Below, piece by piece: positions 48,601-59,140 of a stretch of DNA of 64,000 nt. The stretch lies in contig NC_134160.1 of assembly GCF_033958435.1 (NCBI RefSeq), positions 10,155,001 through 10,219,000 of the forward strand, written 5' to 3'. The notes under the pieces are model-generated. The model did not search any database and was not told where the DNA came from. It saw only the letters and a list, made by a program, of their open reading frames with translations. A program made the translations under genes and the position numbers. Each line of letters begins with the position of its first letter. Position 1 is the stretch's first letter. Origin of the DNA: Carettochelys insculpta. Its lineage: Eukaryota; Chordata; Testudines; Carettochelyidae.

Positions 48601-51600
48601 TGCATGTATAATACAGTGGGTTGAGGGGCAGTCATAAGAGAGCCATATAAGTATATTTATTCAATGCTACAGAAATAAAGCTGCCAAATTACTGCTCTAA
48701 TTGACACAGCCAAAGCCTGGGGAAAAACTAGAATGGGCAGTGACACAAGGGATTTTTGTCAGGGGCTCACTGGGAGAAGGCAGCTCCTTCTAGAAAACCT
48801 AAAAACTTAATGTAGGCAGTTACTAAACGAGGCAGCTACTCGTAAAAGGCTGCCAGTCACTTCCAACCAGCCCACATCCAGCTGGGTTACCTGGACATTG
48901 AGCGGAACAAAGGAGACCAGGCTGTAGTCCTCAATCACCTCCACCAACTTCTCATTGAGGCGACGGTAGTTCTTGAAGAATGGATCGGCAGCTAAGTGGT
49001 CTACTAGATAAGAGAGATCCAGAACCTCCGTGTAATAATCCAGGTTGAAGGCTGCAAGAAAGACGAGAGAAGTGGCTTCAGGACCAGCTACCAGGGTGCA
49101 TCTTAACCAGCCGGTTGGAGGAGGGGGATCCTGCCCTACACCCTCTTTTCCACCTGAACATGCGCTGTGACAACACTAATGCATCTGTGTGGCTAGCAGG
49201 CCAAGCTCCCTCTTCAAGACTCCAATGCTATCCTACTATCAAATAAGGATATGCAACAAAGCCAGGTGAACAGCATGTCTCTGCCTGCACAGAGGGGGAG
49301 GAGTCAGTCAGCACCCCAGCAATGCCACTGGCACAAGAAGCTTTAATACCGAGTGTCCCCAACAGGTACAATATGGCTAGAAAAGAAAACACTGAGAGGG
49401 GACATGAGAGTGATTTTCAAGCACCTAAAAGAGCGTTACAAGGACGACGGAGAAAAATTGTTCTCCCTGGCCTCTGTGGTTTGGAAAAGAAGCAATTGGC
49501 TTAAACTGCAGTGAGGGAGGCTTAGGTTGGACATTAGGAAAAACTTCCTAACTGGCAGGGTGGTTAAACACTGGAATAAATTGCTTAGGGAGGTCGTGGA
49601 ACCCCCATCACTGGAAATATTTAGAGCAGGTTAGACAGACACTACCAGGGATGGTGCTTGCTCCTGCCAGGAGGGCAGGGGACTGGACTAGATGACCTCT
49701 TGCAGTTCTAGGCTATGTCTACCCTCGGCCAAGAAAGTCGATCGCAGATATGCAATTCTAGCTACAGCAATTGTGTAGCTAGAATTGATGTATCTGTGCT
49801 TGGTTAACTTGGCTGTCCCTACTGGGGAAGGTGATTGGGAGTGTCTCCCATTGACCTCCCTTACTCCCCACATCTCGCAAGAAGTACAGGGGGTTGACCG
49901 CGACCCCTGAGAGGTCAGTTTCACACGTCTCTACTAGATGCCTGAAATTGAACCCCAAAAAAAATCGATCCTGAATGGGTCAATCTTCCATTGTAGTTTA
50001 GACCTGCCCCTAGCATTCTATGACTTCATGACTATTTTGTATAGCACCTTATACGAACTACCTCCCAGTCTGCTTTTAGAGTTATATACACAGTGACACT
50101 GAGCAGGGAGGGAATTGAGATGTGAAGATGAGGAAGAAGACATTAAAGAAGATTTAAAAAGCGCAGGGGAGATGAAAGGAGGCTGGAGAAGGGAAAGCGA
50201 GCAAATCTAATCACATCCAGAACGGTGGCACATGCACCTACTTCCAGATCCCTCAACAAATAAGTTAATGCAAGTGGGACGCCTTCAGATTTGCACCCAC
50301 CTCCAACGCACAACTAACACCCTCACTTCTTTACACATCACCACTGAATTTGGTCCACTGAGTGTCAGCTGGTTTTATAAATACAGATTAGACTCACTTC
50401 AGCTCACTGAACTTGGACCCAAGAGCACTGAGGCTGTGTAAAATGGCAGAGAGGAAGCTGATGACTGGATGGAACAGAAAAGGCAGAAGAAAGCAGAGAC
50501 AGGTCTATTGTGCTATAGACCTTCAGGATCATCTTTTTTCACAATGAATGGCTTTTAAGCGCTTATGAGCATACCCACACCACTAACCGGACAGACCAGA
50601 ATACTGGTTGAACCTCTCTAATCCAGAATTTGCTCATCTGGTAACATCTATAATCTGGCATGATTTTAATTGGCTAGACAACCACTTATAATCGGTGTGG
50701 CTGAGTTTCCTGTGGTCCCATAAAGTTTGTTTCCAGCCACCAGTCCTGACTCTCAGTGTTCTGTGCTGTTATTTAGCTGTGATTTCCCTTAAATGTCTTC
50801 TAAGAACCCAGTAAACAGTAGAAATATTGGTAATTCTGCTAGACAATATTGACCTCCTGTGGTTCGGCAAATTCTCTCATCCAGCACCAGTCAGGTCCCT
50901 GGATTAGAGAGGTTCAACCTGTACTGCACCAAGAACTCAGCGAGATGTTACACACTTTTCCTCTGCAGCATCCCCAATGTTACCAATTATCAGCTTCCTT
51001 CGTCTCTGATAAGAGTCAGCTCCACAGTATTTCCTTTCTACCCCCTGCTTCTTTGCTGGGTCTACAACCCTTTCCTTCCACCAAGGCCCCCTTCCCAAAG
51101 GCTCTTACCCAGCTTGCCATACTGCTCTATCAGGTCCATCTTTGAGAGAACATTGACATGAGGTAATTCGACGTGCAGCATGGTTGAGAGGGAGGTGCAA
51201 AGAACTGAGATGAACTTTCCAGGGTCTGTGCAGTAGTGGGAATCCACCAAATGAACAGCAGCCAACTGCAAAATGGCAATGAGAGAGAAAGAGTGCATGA
51301 TCATAGGCAGGGCGGAATATGCCTAGGCATGTACACAGCAGTCATTAAGGTGTATCTCTGAGACAGAAAAAAGGTAAAGGCATCCAGCCCCCAGTGGTTC
51401 TAATAAACAAAAAAACAACAAAAAAAACCACCGCCCACCTTCTCTCTAGATGGTTCACATACAGGCTGAACTTCTCTAATCTGGCACCCTCTGAACTTGA
51501 CCGGTGTGGCATGAGAGAATTTGCCAGACTACAGGAGGTTAATATTGTCTCCCACATTACCAACACTTTCACCTCCTTCTGGGCTCTTAGAAGACATTTA

Positions 51601-53942
51601 TGTGTAGATCACAGCTAAACAAGAGCACAGAACACTGAGAACCAGGACTGGTGGCTGGAAACAAACTTTATGGGACCATGGGAAACTTGGCCACACTCAT
51701 GATAAGTAGTCGTCCAGCTAACTAAAATCATGCTGGATTACAGCGTTTGCCAGATGAGAGCGTTCCAGATTAGAGAGGTTCAACCTGTACGTATCTGTAT
51801 ACCTCTGACCACTAAGCACGACCCACTGTGTAAGACATTGACCAAAAAATCAGGGGATCTGGATTGTTTTCATGCTTCTGTCTTGTCAAAGTCTGTACAT
51901 GAGGATAATGATATTGACCCACTTTTATAAAATACTTCAGCATCTCTGGATGAAAAATATTATAGAAGCGCCAAATTTTCACCAACAAGAGAGACTGTTA
52001 AAGTTCCAACTCTTGCTCCACTTCAGTCTCCACTCCAGTCACTTGCTCAGAACATCTTTCTTCTGAGGCTGAAACTTTTCATGCTGGCTCTCAGCCCGAA
52101 GAGGAAGGAAGTCTGTGCTAAATCTGGTTTTGAATTACTGGGCTATATACAAATTTTCCGCCTTACCTATAGAAATATTCACACTCATATAACTCACTAA
52201 CAGTAATTTGAGAACATCAAGCTTCTGCAGACGGAACAGTCACAGTGTGGTTTGTAAGAGAGTGAATAATGTATATGCAATTTGATCAATCATTCTTCAC
52301 ACAGGTAACAGATTGGTTTAGGGTTTTAGTTGTTCCTGCCTGTTGTACTATGAAACGCCATCCAGGCATGGCTCCATATTACAGAGATCAATTGTGTCAA
52401 CAGCTACATTCTTTCCCCTGTATCTACAGACTACTGTAATTTACAGATGTGCACAAGAACTCAACTACACAGAGCTGTAGCTCTAAAGCTCGGATTTTTC
52501 TTTTTTTCCTAAAAGGATACAAATTAAATAAAATCCCTATGTGACTGAAACATCACATCTCTTTATTGGAAAAAGCAAATAAATGCAAAAGTTAAGATTC
52601 TAAATAAAGGTTTCAAATAAAATTATCTTGCCCTCATTGATTGTACAGTATATTGGCTACACAATAACGAGCTAACCAGTAATCCAAAGTATGTGACATA
52701 AGAAATGTGAACAAAACTAGTTTGCCATGGAAACCCTCACGTGTCCATCTACTGACTTGTGTGTTCCAATGTACCAGAATGTTGCATTAATGTACATGCT
52801 TATATCAAATACGTTAAAATATCAAAACAAAAAAGCAGTCCAGTGGCACTTTAAAGACTAACAAAATAATTTATTAGGTGAGCTTTCGAGGGACAGACCC
52901 ACTTCTTCAGACCATAGCCAGACCAGAATAGACTCAATATTTAAGGCATGGAGAACCAAAAGGTCTTTAAAGTGCTACTTGACTGCTTTTTCGTTTTGAT
53001 AGTTATATAGACTAGCACGGCTCCCTCTCTGTTACATTAAAATATAATTTGCACCACTGAGTGAAATCTAAGTTACACATCTTGAGAGATCATTTGAATT
53101 TCTTGGGATAGAATCCTAATGATCCCTAGTAATCTGGCATACAAACATTCTTCCCTATCCCTAGCTACAAAGTTTGCTGGGTTTAAAATGTATAAAACGT
53201 TGTCGAAAGACACTATGAATAGAGCAAACAACTGGAAGAGAACAGCCTTGCATTCTATTTTTTTGACTTGCAGGGTGGTCGTGGACAAGTCCTCCTTGCA
53301 CCTTATTCCCCCTAAAATACATTTTTATCTTTGTAAAGTGCTTTGATATACTTGGATGAATAGACCAATACACCACAAAAGCATATTATTAATTACTACA
53401 TTCAGTGCACAGATTCATAAGCCTAACTGCAGGACATAAGAATTTTAAACACAGTTCACCAAACGTGCGAGTGCTATAGGTGTCGAACCATCTTGTTACT
53501 ACACACAGACCTCCCCACAACATACCCTGAAATTCCACTTAGCTAACTGTGCAAAGACGTTTTTCAATGCGCTATGGTGGGTACAGAGTTCCACCTGCCC
53601 TGGGCAGTCAAACAAAAAGTAATGACCCTTGAGTTTATCCAGCTTCTCCTGCAGCCAGTCGAAGTTGGCTTCCAGGTACTCCATGCAATAGATTAAACCA
53701 CCATTGGGCCCAAGCTTCAGATTATCCATCACATCAGCCAGGGTGATAAGCTCTGAGATGTCCACAGCACACTGATAGGGAGTGCCTTCATTGGCTGGGT
53801 CCAAATTCACCACAGCCACTTTCCGCCCTATCCTGGACATGAATTCCTGCATGCCAAAGCAGTAAGTGGTCTTCCCTGAGCCAGGTGGCCCTATCACTGC
53901 CTGGCCAAAGGCCAGGGAAGACACATGGCAGTTTTCTGACAT
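45558..53942 (-). CDS. GPN2: GPN-loop GTPase 2 (five coding exons)
   Basis: Small dimeric GTPase of the GPN family, which in eukaryotes acts in cytoplasmic assembly and nuclear import of RNA polymerase II and III (family knowledge). Coding exons 53942-53526, 51265-51109, 49051-48891, 46766-46636 and 45630-45558 total 939 nt, 312 aa, against about 310 in human. Seen: P-loop [10 protein letters not shown], the family-defining Gly-Pro-Asn in [32 protein letters not shown] (switch/G3), [10 protein letters not shown], and SKMD (G4, base specificity). The C-terminus TLAVQEKY...VEQEAMEI matches the family. The start is fixed by an in-frame TGA nine bases upstream of ATG 53942. The last intron is of U12 type. 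Convergent with SFN. Confidence 0.96.
45631..46635 (-). other. U12-type GT-AG intron of GPN2
   Basis: On the minus strand it starts GTATCCTTT (46635 downward), exact for the U12 donor with GT. It has TTTTCCTTGAT at 45655-45645, exact for the branch site (TTCCTTRAY), 15 bases before the AG at 45632-45631. Polypyrimidine tract is weak (TTCAGAGATGATCAG), as usual for U12 introns. It carries a CR1 fragment at about 45806-46400. Confidence 0.9.
45806..46400 (-). repeat. CR1 LINE 3' fragment inside the GPN2 U12 intron
   Basis: AATCATAAAATACTAGAACTT, GAAGGGACCTCGAGAGGTCA, TCTGGTGATGCAGATTCCAC and TCTCTGGACCCCCTCCAATT are CR1 in reverse on the + strand, so sense-oriented with respect to GPN2. Confidence 0.85.
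46636..46766 (-). CDS. GPN2: GPN2 coding exon 4
   Basis: Acceptor CTTCCCAG. Encodes [20 protein letters not shown], then [16 protein letters not shown] and two bases of Ser. Followed directly by GTATCCTTT, the U12-type 5' splice site. Confidence 0.94.
46767..48890 (-). other. GPN2 intron 3
   Basis: GT-AG intron. Contains a MIR SINE in + orientation at about 47335-47520 (GGCTAGAGCAGGGGACTAAA, AGTAACCTAACTTTGCCTCA). Otherwise nothing recognised. Confidence 0.7.
48891..49051 (-). CDS. GPN2: GPN2 coding exon 3
   Basis: Acceptor CTTTCTTGCAG, donor GTAACCCAG at 48890. Encodes [20 protein letters not shown], then [20 protein letters not shown] and [10 protein letters not shown]. No long open frame marks it; it was found by translating the spliced frame. 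Confidence 0.94.
49340..49712 (+). repeat. CR1 LINE 3' end
   Basis: GAGAGGGGACATGAGAGTGA, ACTGGCAGGGTGGTTAAACA, ACTGGAAATATTTAGAGCAG and GGACTGGACTAGATGACCTC are the CR1 3' end in forward orientation. Confidence 0.88.
49711..50010. mobile_element. Fold-back-like element next to CR1
   Basis: Left end GGCTATGTCTACCCTCGGCC; right end (complement) GGGGCAGGTCTAAACTACAA. Contains an internal hairpin AATTCTAGCTACAGCAATTG / TGTGTAGCTAGAATT. Less symmetric than the other elements. Confidence 0.55.
50604..50921. mobile_element. Nonautonomous Tc1/mariner-like element, copy 4
   Basis: Ends CTGGTTGAACCTCTCTAATC and GATTAGAGAGGTTCAACCTG, flanked by TA (50602-50603, 50922-50923). Confidence 0.88.
51109..51265 (-). 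CDS. GPN2: GPN2 coding exon 2: G4 motif
   Basis: Acceptor ATTTTGCAG, donor GTAAGAGC at 51108. Encodes [20 protein letters not shown], then [26 protein letters not shown] is the guanine-specificity motif. Leaves phase 1. Confidence 0.95.
51462..51787. mobile_element. Nonautonomous Tc1/mariner-like element, copy 5
   Basis: Ends CAGGCTGAACTTCTCTAATC and GATTAGAGAGGTTCAACCTG, flanked by TA (51460-51461, 51788-51789). Only about 0.5 kb from copy 4. Confidence 0.88.
52817..53035. repeat. Inverted pair of Cry-type SINE parts
   Basis: 52817-52947 is in reverse (AAAAGCAGTCCAGTGGCACT ... GACCCACTTCTTCAGACCAT) and 52959-53033 forward (GGTCTTTAAAGTGCTACTTG ... TAGACTAGCACGGCTCCCTC). The shared TTTAAAGTGCTACTTGACTG segment is inverted between them. 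Confidence 0.8.
53526..53942 (-). CDS. GPN2: GPN2 coding exon 1: P-loop, GPN loop, G3
   Basis: 139 codons from [18 protein letters not shown] to AQLAKWNFR. Contains [21 protein letters not shown] and DCPGQ. Preceded by a strong acceptor (TTCTTTCTCTTTCTAG, exon from 53963) and ended by donor GTATGT at 53525. The first eight or so residues differ from the human N-terminus. Confidence 0.95.
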
Positions 53943-53943
53943 G

Positions 53944-53952
53944 TCAGCTCAT
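53944..53952 (-). promoter_or_regulatory. Two-codon upstream ORF ahead of GPN2
   Basis: ATG AGC TGA on the minus strand, ending one base before the GPN2 ATG (ATGAGCTGACATG). It is in another frame from GPN2, and its bases also supply the in-frame TGA (53951-53949) that sets the GPN2 start. Confidence 0.6.
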
Positions 53953-55229
53953 TTCTTCTTCTCCTAGAAAGAGAAAGAAGAAGGTTAAGACAGTGCCCAT
54001 TGTTTGTTTAGAGGAACATCTGGCACTGAAAACTGAAGTTCTCAAGTAATTCTTGGACCTGGTGGAGCAGTCTAACATGTGACACCCCCCTTTCCACCTC
54101 CTGAATGAGATGGAAGCCCAATGCCAAGCCCCATTTAATACTTCCTGTCCAGACAGTCTCCAGTCAGAGAAATAGGCAAAATCTCAGCTTGTCCACAGGC
54201 CCGAACCAAACAGCAGCAGAAAGTCATCACAGTACAAAGAACAACCCCACTGAGGGATGGGTGAGGGGGGAGTTGGGCACTGAGAGAGACAAGGAGCGGG
54301 GTCTCTGGTGATGGGGGGCTGAGCAGTGACTGTCAGCGGAGTGGTTGGTCTCTGAGATTGGAGGGCACTGAGGGGAGTAGATTCAGATTCTTGCTGAAAT
54401 GGCACTGCGTGCCTTTGGAGCCTGCCTATGTTACTTTCAGACACACCCCTTATGGTCACCCTTGCAGTCAGCCAGGGGTTTGCATCGGGAAAAAGTTATT
54501 TTTCCACTGGATGAAGATGTCTTTTGATTGATGTTGTAACTCAGTACTCAGTCTCATTTTGGGATACACAGTCAAGTCAATGTAGAGGCTTCTCAGCTAA
54601 TATATTAATACCAAACCAAAGAATGCAGAGAAAAATCCCTAGGCAGGAAGCTTAGAAACAATAGGAGACACATTTATTGAATGCCTTCTCATTGCCAGAC
54701 TCAACTTTGTGGGATCACTGATGGGGCACATGGATGGAGAGAAGGCCTGGGAGATAAAGGAGAGAGAGGAGGATGAGGTGGTGAGGCCCAGGGAGCAGGT
54801 AGGTGAAGGGAGGTTTGACTCCTTGAGAGGAAACCTGAGGGAAGTTAGCCCCCTTGAGGCTGAGAGTGAGGGGTGACAGGAGGTGCTCTACAGGTGCTCA
54901 CGAGATCTGGAGAAGCTTAGTGATGAGGACATACAGAAGACTGGGCAGAGAGTTGGAGGGCCTAAAGGAGCAGGTGCCCAGGGTCCAACAGGGTTAAAGA
55001 TAGTGCATAAAGTAACCTGAAAACAGCCAGTGAGGCCGGGTGTCTCTCAGAACCTAGGGTGGTGTCAGTTTTCGTGAATTTGAAATCTGAACAGACAATG
55101 CCCCATTTCTTTTGTGCCTCTCTCACAGGACTAGGGGCCACTTTTAGCTCTTTCAGCTACTTAAACCTATTTATCGTTATTGCTCATAAACGAAACACCT
55201 CCACCACGGGAACAAAATACACCCTGACC

Positions 55230-55430
55230 GTGTCTACACTAGCCAAAAACGTCGAAATGGCCATTTCGAAGTTTACTAGTGGGGCGCCGAAATACATATT
55301 CAGCGCCTCGTTAGCGTGCGGGCGGCCGCGGCGCTTCGAAATTGACGCGGCTCGTCCAGATGGGGCTCCTTTTCGAAAGGACTCCGGCTACTATGAGCAG
55401 ATGGGAATAAGGGGACTTCGAAGTAGTGGT
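55230..55430. mobile_element. Truncated fold-back element, CpG-rich copy
   Basis: GTGTCTACACTAGCC, ATGGCCATTTCGAAGTTTAC, AAATACATATTCAGCGCCTC and GACTTCGAAGTAG match the 15195-15598 element. It has a complete left arm, a shortened centre and only the first part of the right arm, ending against the GPN2 promoter region. Confidence 0.85.
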
Positions 55431-55790
55431 GGGGGCCTCTGCCGTGAGGGGAGCGATGCACCGACACTCGGGGGGCTGCTCAGTGACGTTGGGTGGGGGG
55501 TCTCTGGGAGCTGCTCAGTGACAAGTGGGACGGGGGCCCTGTGACGTACCGCTCCGGGGCTGCCCCCGAGCGAGCCACGGAAGAAGGGAGCCCCCCTTCC
55601 CCTCCGCGCTTTCCCGCGGAGCCCCAGCTCACCTCCGCGCGGCCCCTCTTCCCTGCACGCCACTTCCGGTCACGCAGCGCTGCCGGCGCGTGTCCCAGCT
55701 GCTCAGGTCCGGCTGCCTGTACGGTCCCGAGCGGGAAAGTTCCGGGAGCCGCAAGAGCTGTTCCCGCCCCCTCCTCGCGTCATCTTGATA
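55430..55790 (-). promoter_or_regulatory. CpG island, likely GPN2 promoter
   Basis: Dense in CpG and G+C, unlike its surroundings. On the minus strand it has ACCGGAAGTG (55670-55661), an exact ETS/GABP-type site, and GC-box-like GGGGGCGGG near 55767-55758. Lies just upstream of the predicted noncoding exon. No TATA box seen, as usual for housekeeping promoters. Confidence 0.7.
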
Positions 55791-55799
55791 GGGTTATGA

Positions 55800-58546
55800 A
55801 TATTCATGAAGCGCGGCCGGCAAGCCAGGGATGAGCTAAGAGATTGGCGGCCCCTGGCGGCCGCAGCTGGGAAAGACCTGGTCTGCCCTGGGCGCACACA
55901 GCCGTGGGGGTGAGAGCCAGGCAACGTGCTGGGGGGCTCCTCCAGGACACTGCAGCCTGGCCCTGGCAGGACAGAGACCCCTCTACAAATCAATCACCCT
56001 GGCCCCTAACGCCAGCAGGGCTTGGGGGCCTCCAGTCCCACCACCCAGCCCTAGCCCTGAGCCAATCAATTTAAACTTTTAGGGGAAAGTCACTAAAGGT
56101 GTGAGGAACACCATTACACATGCCCCAGCTTTAGGGTCATACCTCTGCCAGTAGCATCACAGGGTCTAAGGCTATAGGCAACATCTACTGCCATGAGCAG
56201 GGGCTGCAGCCTGCGGCTCCAGAGCTGCATGCAGCTCTTTAAGGAATTCTTTGCAGCATCCAAAGCTATAATTGCAAAGTTTGGGGGTGGCGGGGGGAGA
56301 GGGAAAAAGAGCCTAAAGCCCTCTTGCTTATTATCAATAAACAGTGAACATCTAATAGCTCAACAAGAACCTTCACATCCAAATAGCTAATGACATATGA
56401 TCTTGAAACATTTTGGTAACTCCCCCCCTTAACATGCGCAGTGCATTGTGGACAGGAAAATATGTCTGTGTTTTGATTGTGTTGCTAAGACAGACTTGAT
56501 TGTGCAAAGGAAAAGAAAGCTTGTAGCACTCCTGCTGTGCAGGGCAATGCACATTTTAAGAAAAATTAATCATGAAGTAAAGTTGCCACAAATATAGTAG
56601 GCTCAGGAGTGAAAGTCAGGAGCACATCAGTCCAAACACACACACACACACACACACAAAGTGTGAGGAAATAGAATATGTAAGAAATGTCAACATGCTG
56701 CAGTAAATATATTGTATTACAATCATTGTATGCACTTCTTAGAATAGGCATTACAAAAAGTATGGTTTGACTTTATTAAGGACCCTCTTGTATTCACATA
56801 CAATGGATATGAGTTTTGTTTTTTTTTTTTAAAAACCACTGAGTTTGGGGAGGAAAAAAAAAAGGGGGGGGGGGGGGAAGAGACACTCTTCTGTCTCAGT
56901 TGTCAATCCCTGGCCATGAGTAAGTAGTACCAGGGTCCCACTGAAAAGAGGAAGGTATTCAGACAGCACCCATCTGCTACTCAGCAGTGGCACATGATGA
57001 CAAGGTAAAGCTTTTGTTGAAAGCCTTTCACTTCTACAGGAGGAGAAGCAGCATTTAATCATAACTACCAGAGAAAGGAGCTCTGCCCATTAAGTCAGTG
57101 CTGTACAAATAGAGTTTTGAAGATGTAAAAAGTTGGAATTAAGCTTCTTGCTCAGACCATGGCTTAACATAGCATAAGGAGCTTACCACGCTCGTTAAAA
57201 TTAAATAGTTATCAATTTAAGCGTGTTCATTATGTGAGTACAAGTGGCATCTGTTCTCTGGGGCTGATCAGAGCAGACTACCAGTGGTTCTCAGCTTGTT
57301 GTGGGGAAATGGAAGTTACTCTATCACTAAGCTAGTTTCATAATAAATACAGGAGTAGATAATTAGATCAAGCTTTCCAGCAGGCTGCTTCCAAATGTCC
57401 TTTACCAAGGGCTCAGGCCCCTGCTACTACCACACGAATAAATATTAAGTCACTCCTCTATTATGGCATTCCAGAGGTACAGCAGATTATTAAAGCAGAC
57501 ACTAAGCCTTGGGCCTTCTTCCTTTGTTTTGAGTGAAGCAAGAGAAACTATGGTTGTAGTCTGCACCAAACTAGTTAGACAGTAGCTAGGTGATTTCAGT
57601 GCAGAATAGGCCAGTAATGAGATTTCCAACTGTAGAACTGATGGTAACCAAAACTAAAGGGAAAAACAGACATCTCAACCCTACCTACAAGCAAGACTGG
57701 CTCTTTCCAGAGGCACAGGTTGAGGCATTCCTCAGCAGCTGCTATTGCAAATTAGTTTGGAATGTTGCAGTATGAAGTCTGCCTCATTCCACCAGGAAGA
57801 GGAAACGTGTCAGCAGCGGGGGTTTTCCTAGACATTTGGCCCAAGTGGATGGGCCAAAAGTCAGGCAAGCCTCTCCTGATAGATCTGTCAGGTGGAGATA
57901 TGCAAATGCACTGTGTAATTGGCAAAGTCCCCCCCCTCCGGCCCCCAAACAATTCTTGGCAGTTACACAGCCTGAGGGTCAGGTGCTATACTGAGAGGAA
58001 TCATTGGTATTCACTACTTCATCTTCAGGGCTTACTTCAGCACCAGCTACCTAAAGGGTAGTCTTACCACAGTAATTTTCACTGTGGTGTAGTGTAAATG
58101 CCATAGACTGAATGCTGCTCTGAGCCAGGAGCAAGTTTTTCTAGAAGACTATTAAGAGAGGAGCTCAAGTCTCCCTGCAGACAGTTCATCTGAAAACATC
58201 TTCCTGCAGGACCCTAAACAAAACCCTTGCTGCTTCACACAGCAGCACTGCTTGCAATGTCACGTTAACTCTCATTAGAAGTTTAACCTTCCCCTGCTGA
58301 ACAAACTCAAGACATCAGCTAGTGGTGGGGATTTTGGACCCCCCTTGTAATACGACAACTGTTAAAACGAAGTTTTGCATACAAAAACATCCCGTATTAC
58401 TTCCAGAAAATATATCATGTTACTTTGAATCAGAGCACAGAAGTCAGTCTCCAGTAACACAGGAGCACGGAAGAGGTTGATTAAATACATTGGCTCTGTT
58501 ATTGTTCTAGTGAATGATCTCCAAAGTCCCTGTACAGCGGCAAGTC
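55800..58546 (-). other. GPATCH3 3' UTR and intergenic space
   Basis: No gene recognised. Contains a hAT-like end (about 56190-56290, CAGCCTGCGGCTCCAGAGCTGC), a (CA)n run (56636-56659) and a poly-A/poly-G junction (about 56853-56878). Minus-strand poly(A) signals near here are 1.5 kb or more from the GPATCH3 stop (ATTAAA at 57058-57053, AATAAA at 56777-56772), so the 3' end is unclear. Confidence 0.5.
56190..56290. repeat. hAT-like repeat fragment
   Basis: GGGGCTGCAGCCTGCGGCTC and AGAGCTGCATGCAGCTCTTT resemble the ends of nonautonomous hAT elements common in reptile genomes. Extent uncertain. Confidence 0.4.
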
Positions 58547-58760
58547 TCATGAGGCACTGGGGCTCTGGTAAGCACTCTGAGTTGCTCGGATAAATGCCAC
58601 GTCCTGTCTGTACTTCATGGCAATTGGCAGCTGGCGCCGGAGTAGCTGGTCCCCACTGTCCATGGGTTGAGGTTCATCATAGATTGTGGATATGAGGAAA
58701 GGGCCATCGCGGCGAGGGTTTTTTGGCTTGCTGAAAGTCTGCAGTCTCTCTCCATGGTAC
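58547..58760 (-). CDS. GPATCH3: GPATCH3 last coding exon
   Basis: Acceptor ACCCCTCCATAG. Encodes YHGERLQTFSKPKNPRRDGP, then FLISTIYDEPQPMDSGDQLL and RRQLPIAMKYRQDVAFIRAT to SPSAS, stop TGA at 58549-58547. Confidence 0.95.
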
Positions 58761-59098
58761 CTATGGAGGGGTGAGCAGAGCAGTGTTTCAGTGCAGCACT
58801 CTTTGGGACAGGAGAAATCCGAGCCTGTATTTTCCAAGTACCAAGGAGGAGCCAGGCCCATGGTTAGATCATGGGGAGCAGGACTCCTAACTCTTTCATC
58901 CTGTTTCTGGTGGACACTGACCTCTAAGTATAATTTCACTTACATGGCTCCAGGATGAGCAAATATCATTTTGCAGGTAATTAGAGGCATGTCTGAAGCA
59001 TTTAGAGACCTCCCTATAGAAGGAGCTCCGAAGACACAGACTGAAGTAGTATAACGCATGAGCTGGCTAACTCAAAGCTGAGATAGAGATAATTATTA

Positions 59099-59140
<42 letters not shown>

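Larger units (their letters stand above)
49052..51108 (-). other. GPN2 intron 2
   Basis: GT-AG intron carrying a CR1 fragment (about 49340-49712), a fold-back element directly abutting it (about 49711-50010) and Tc1-like copy 4 (50604-50921). Confidence 0.8.
51266..53525 (-). other. GPN2 intron 1 (between coding exons 1 and 2)
   Basis: GT-AG intron holding Tc1-like copy 5 (51462-51787) and an inverted SINE pair (52817-53035). 51800-52800 is AT-rich with no feature recognised. Confidence 0.8.
53943..55633 (-). other. GPN2 5' UTR: predicted noncoding first exon and 5' intron
   Basis: Just upstream of the ATG, the minus strand has TTCTTTCTCTTTCTAG followed by an exon from 53963, an excellent acceptor. 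In the CpG-rich region a donor GGAG|GTGAGC falls at 55633/55632, giving a predicted noncoding exon of which 55633 is the 3' end. The spliced leader would read ...GAG+GAGAAGAAGAAATGAGC. Both splice sites are seen; their pairing is inference. Confidence 0.55.

Noticed and set aside
55059..55834. Open frames of 113-161 residues near the CpG island
   Set aside because: They cross the fold-back element and the CpG island. The GPN2 5' region explains the base composition better than a new gene.
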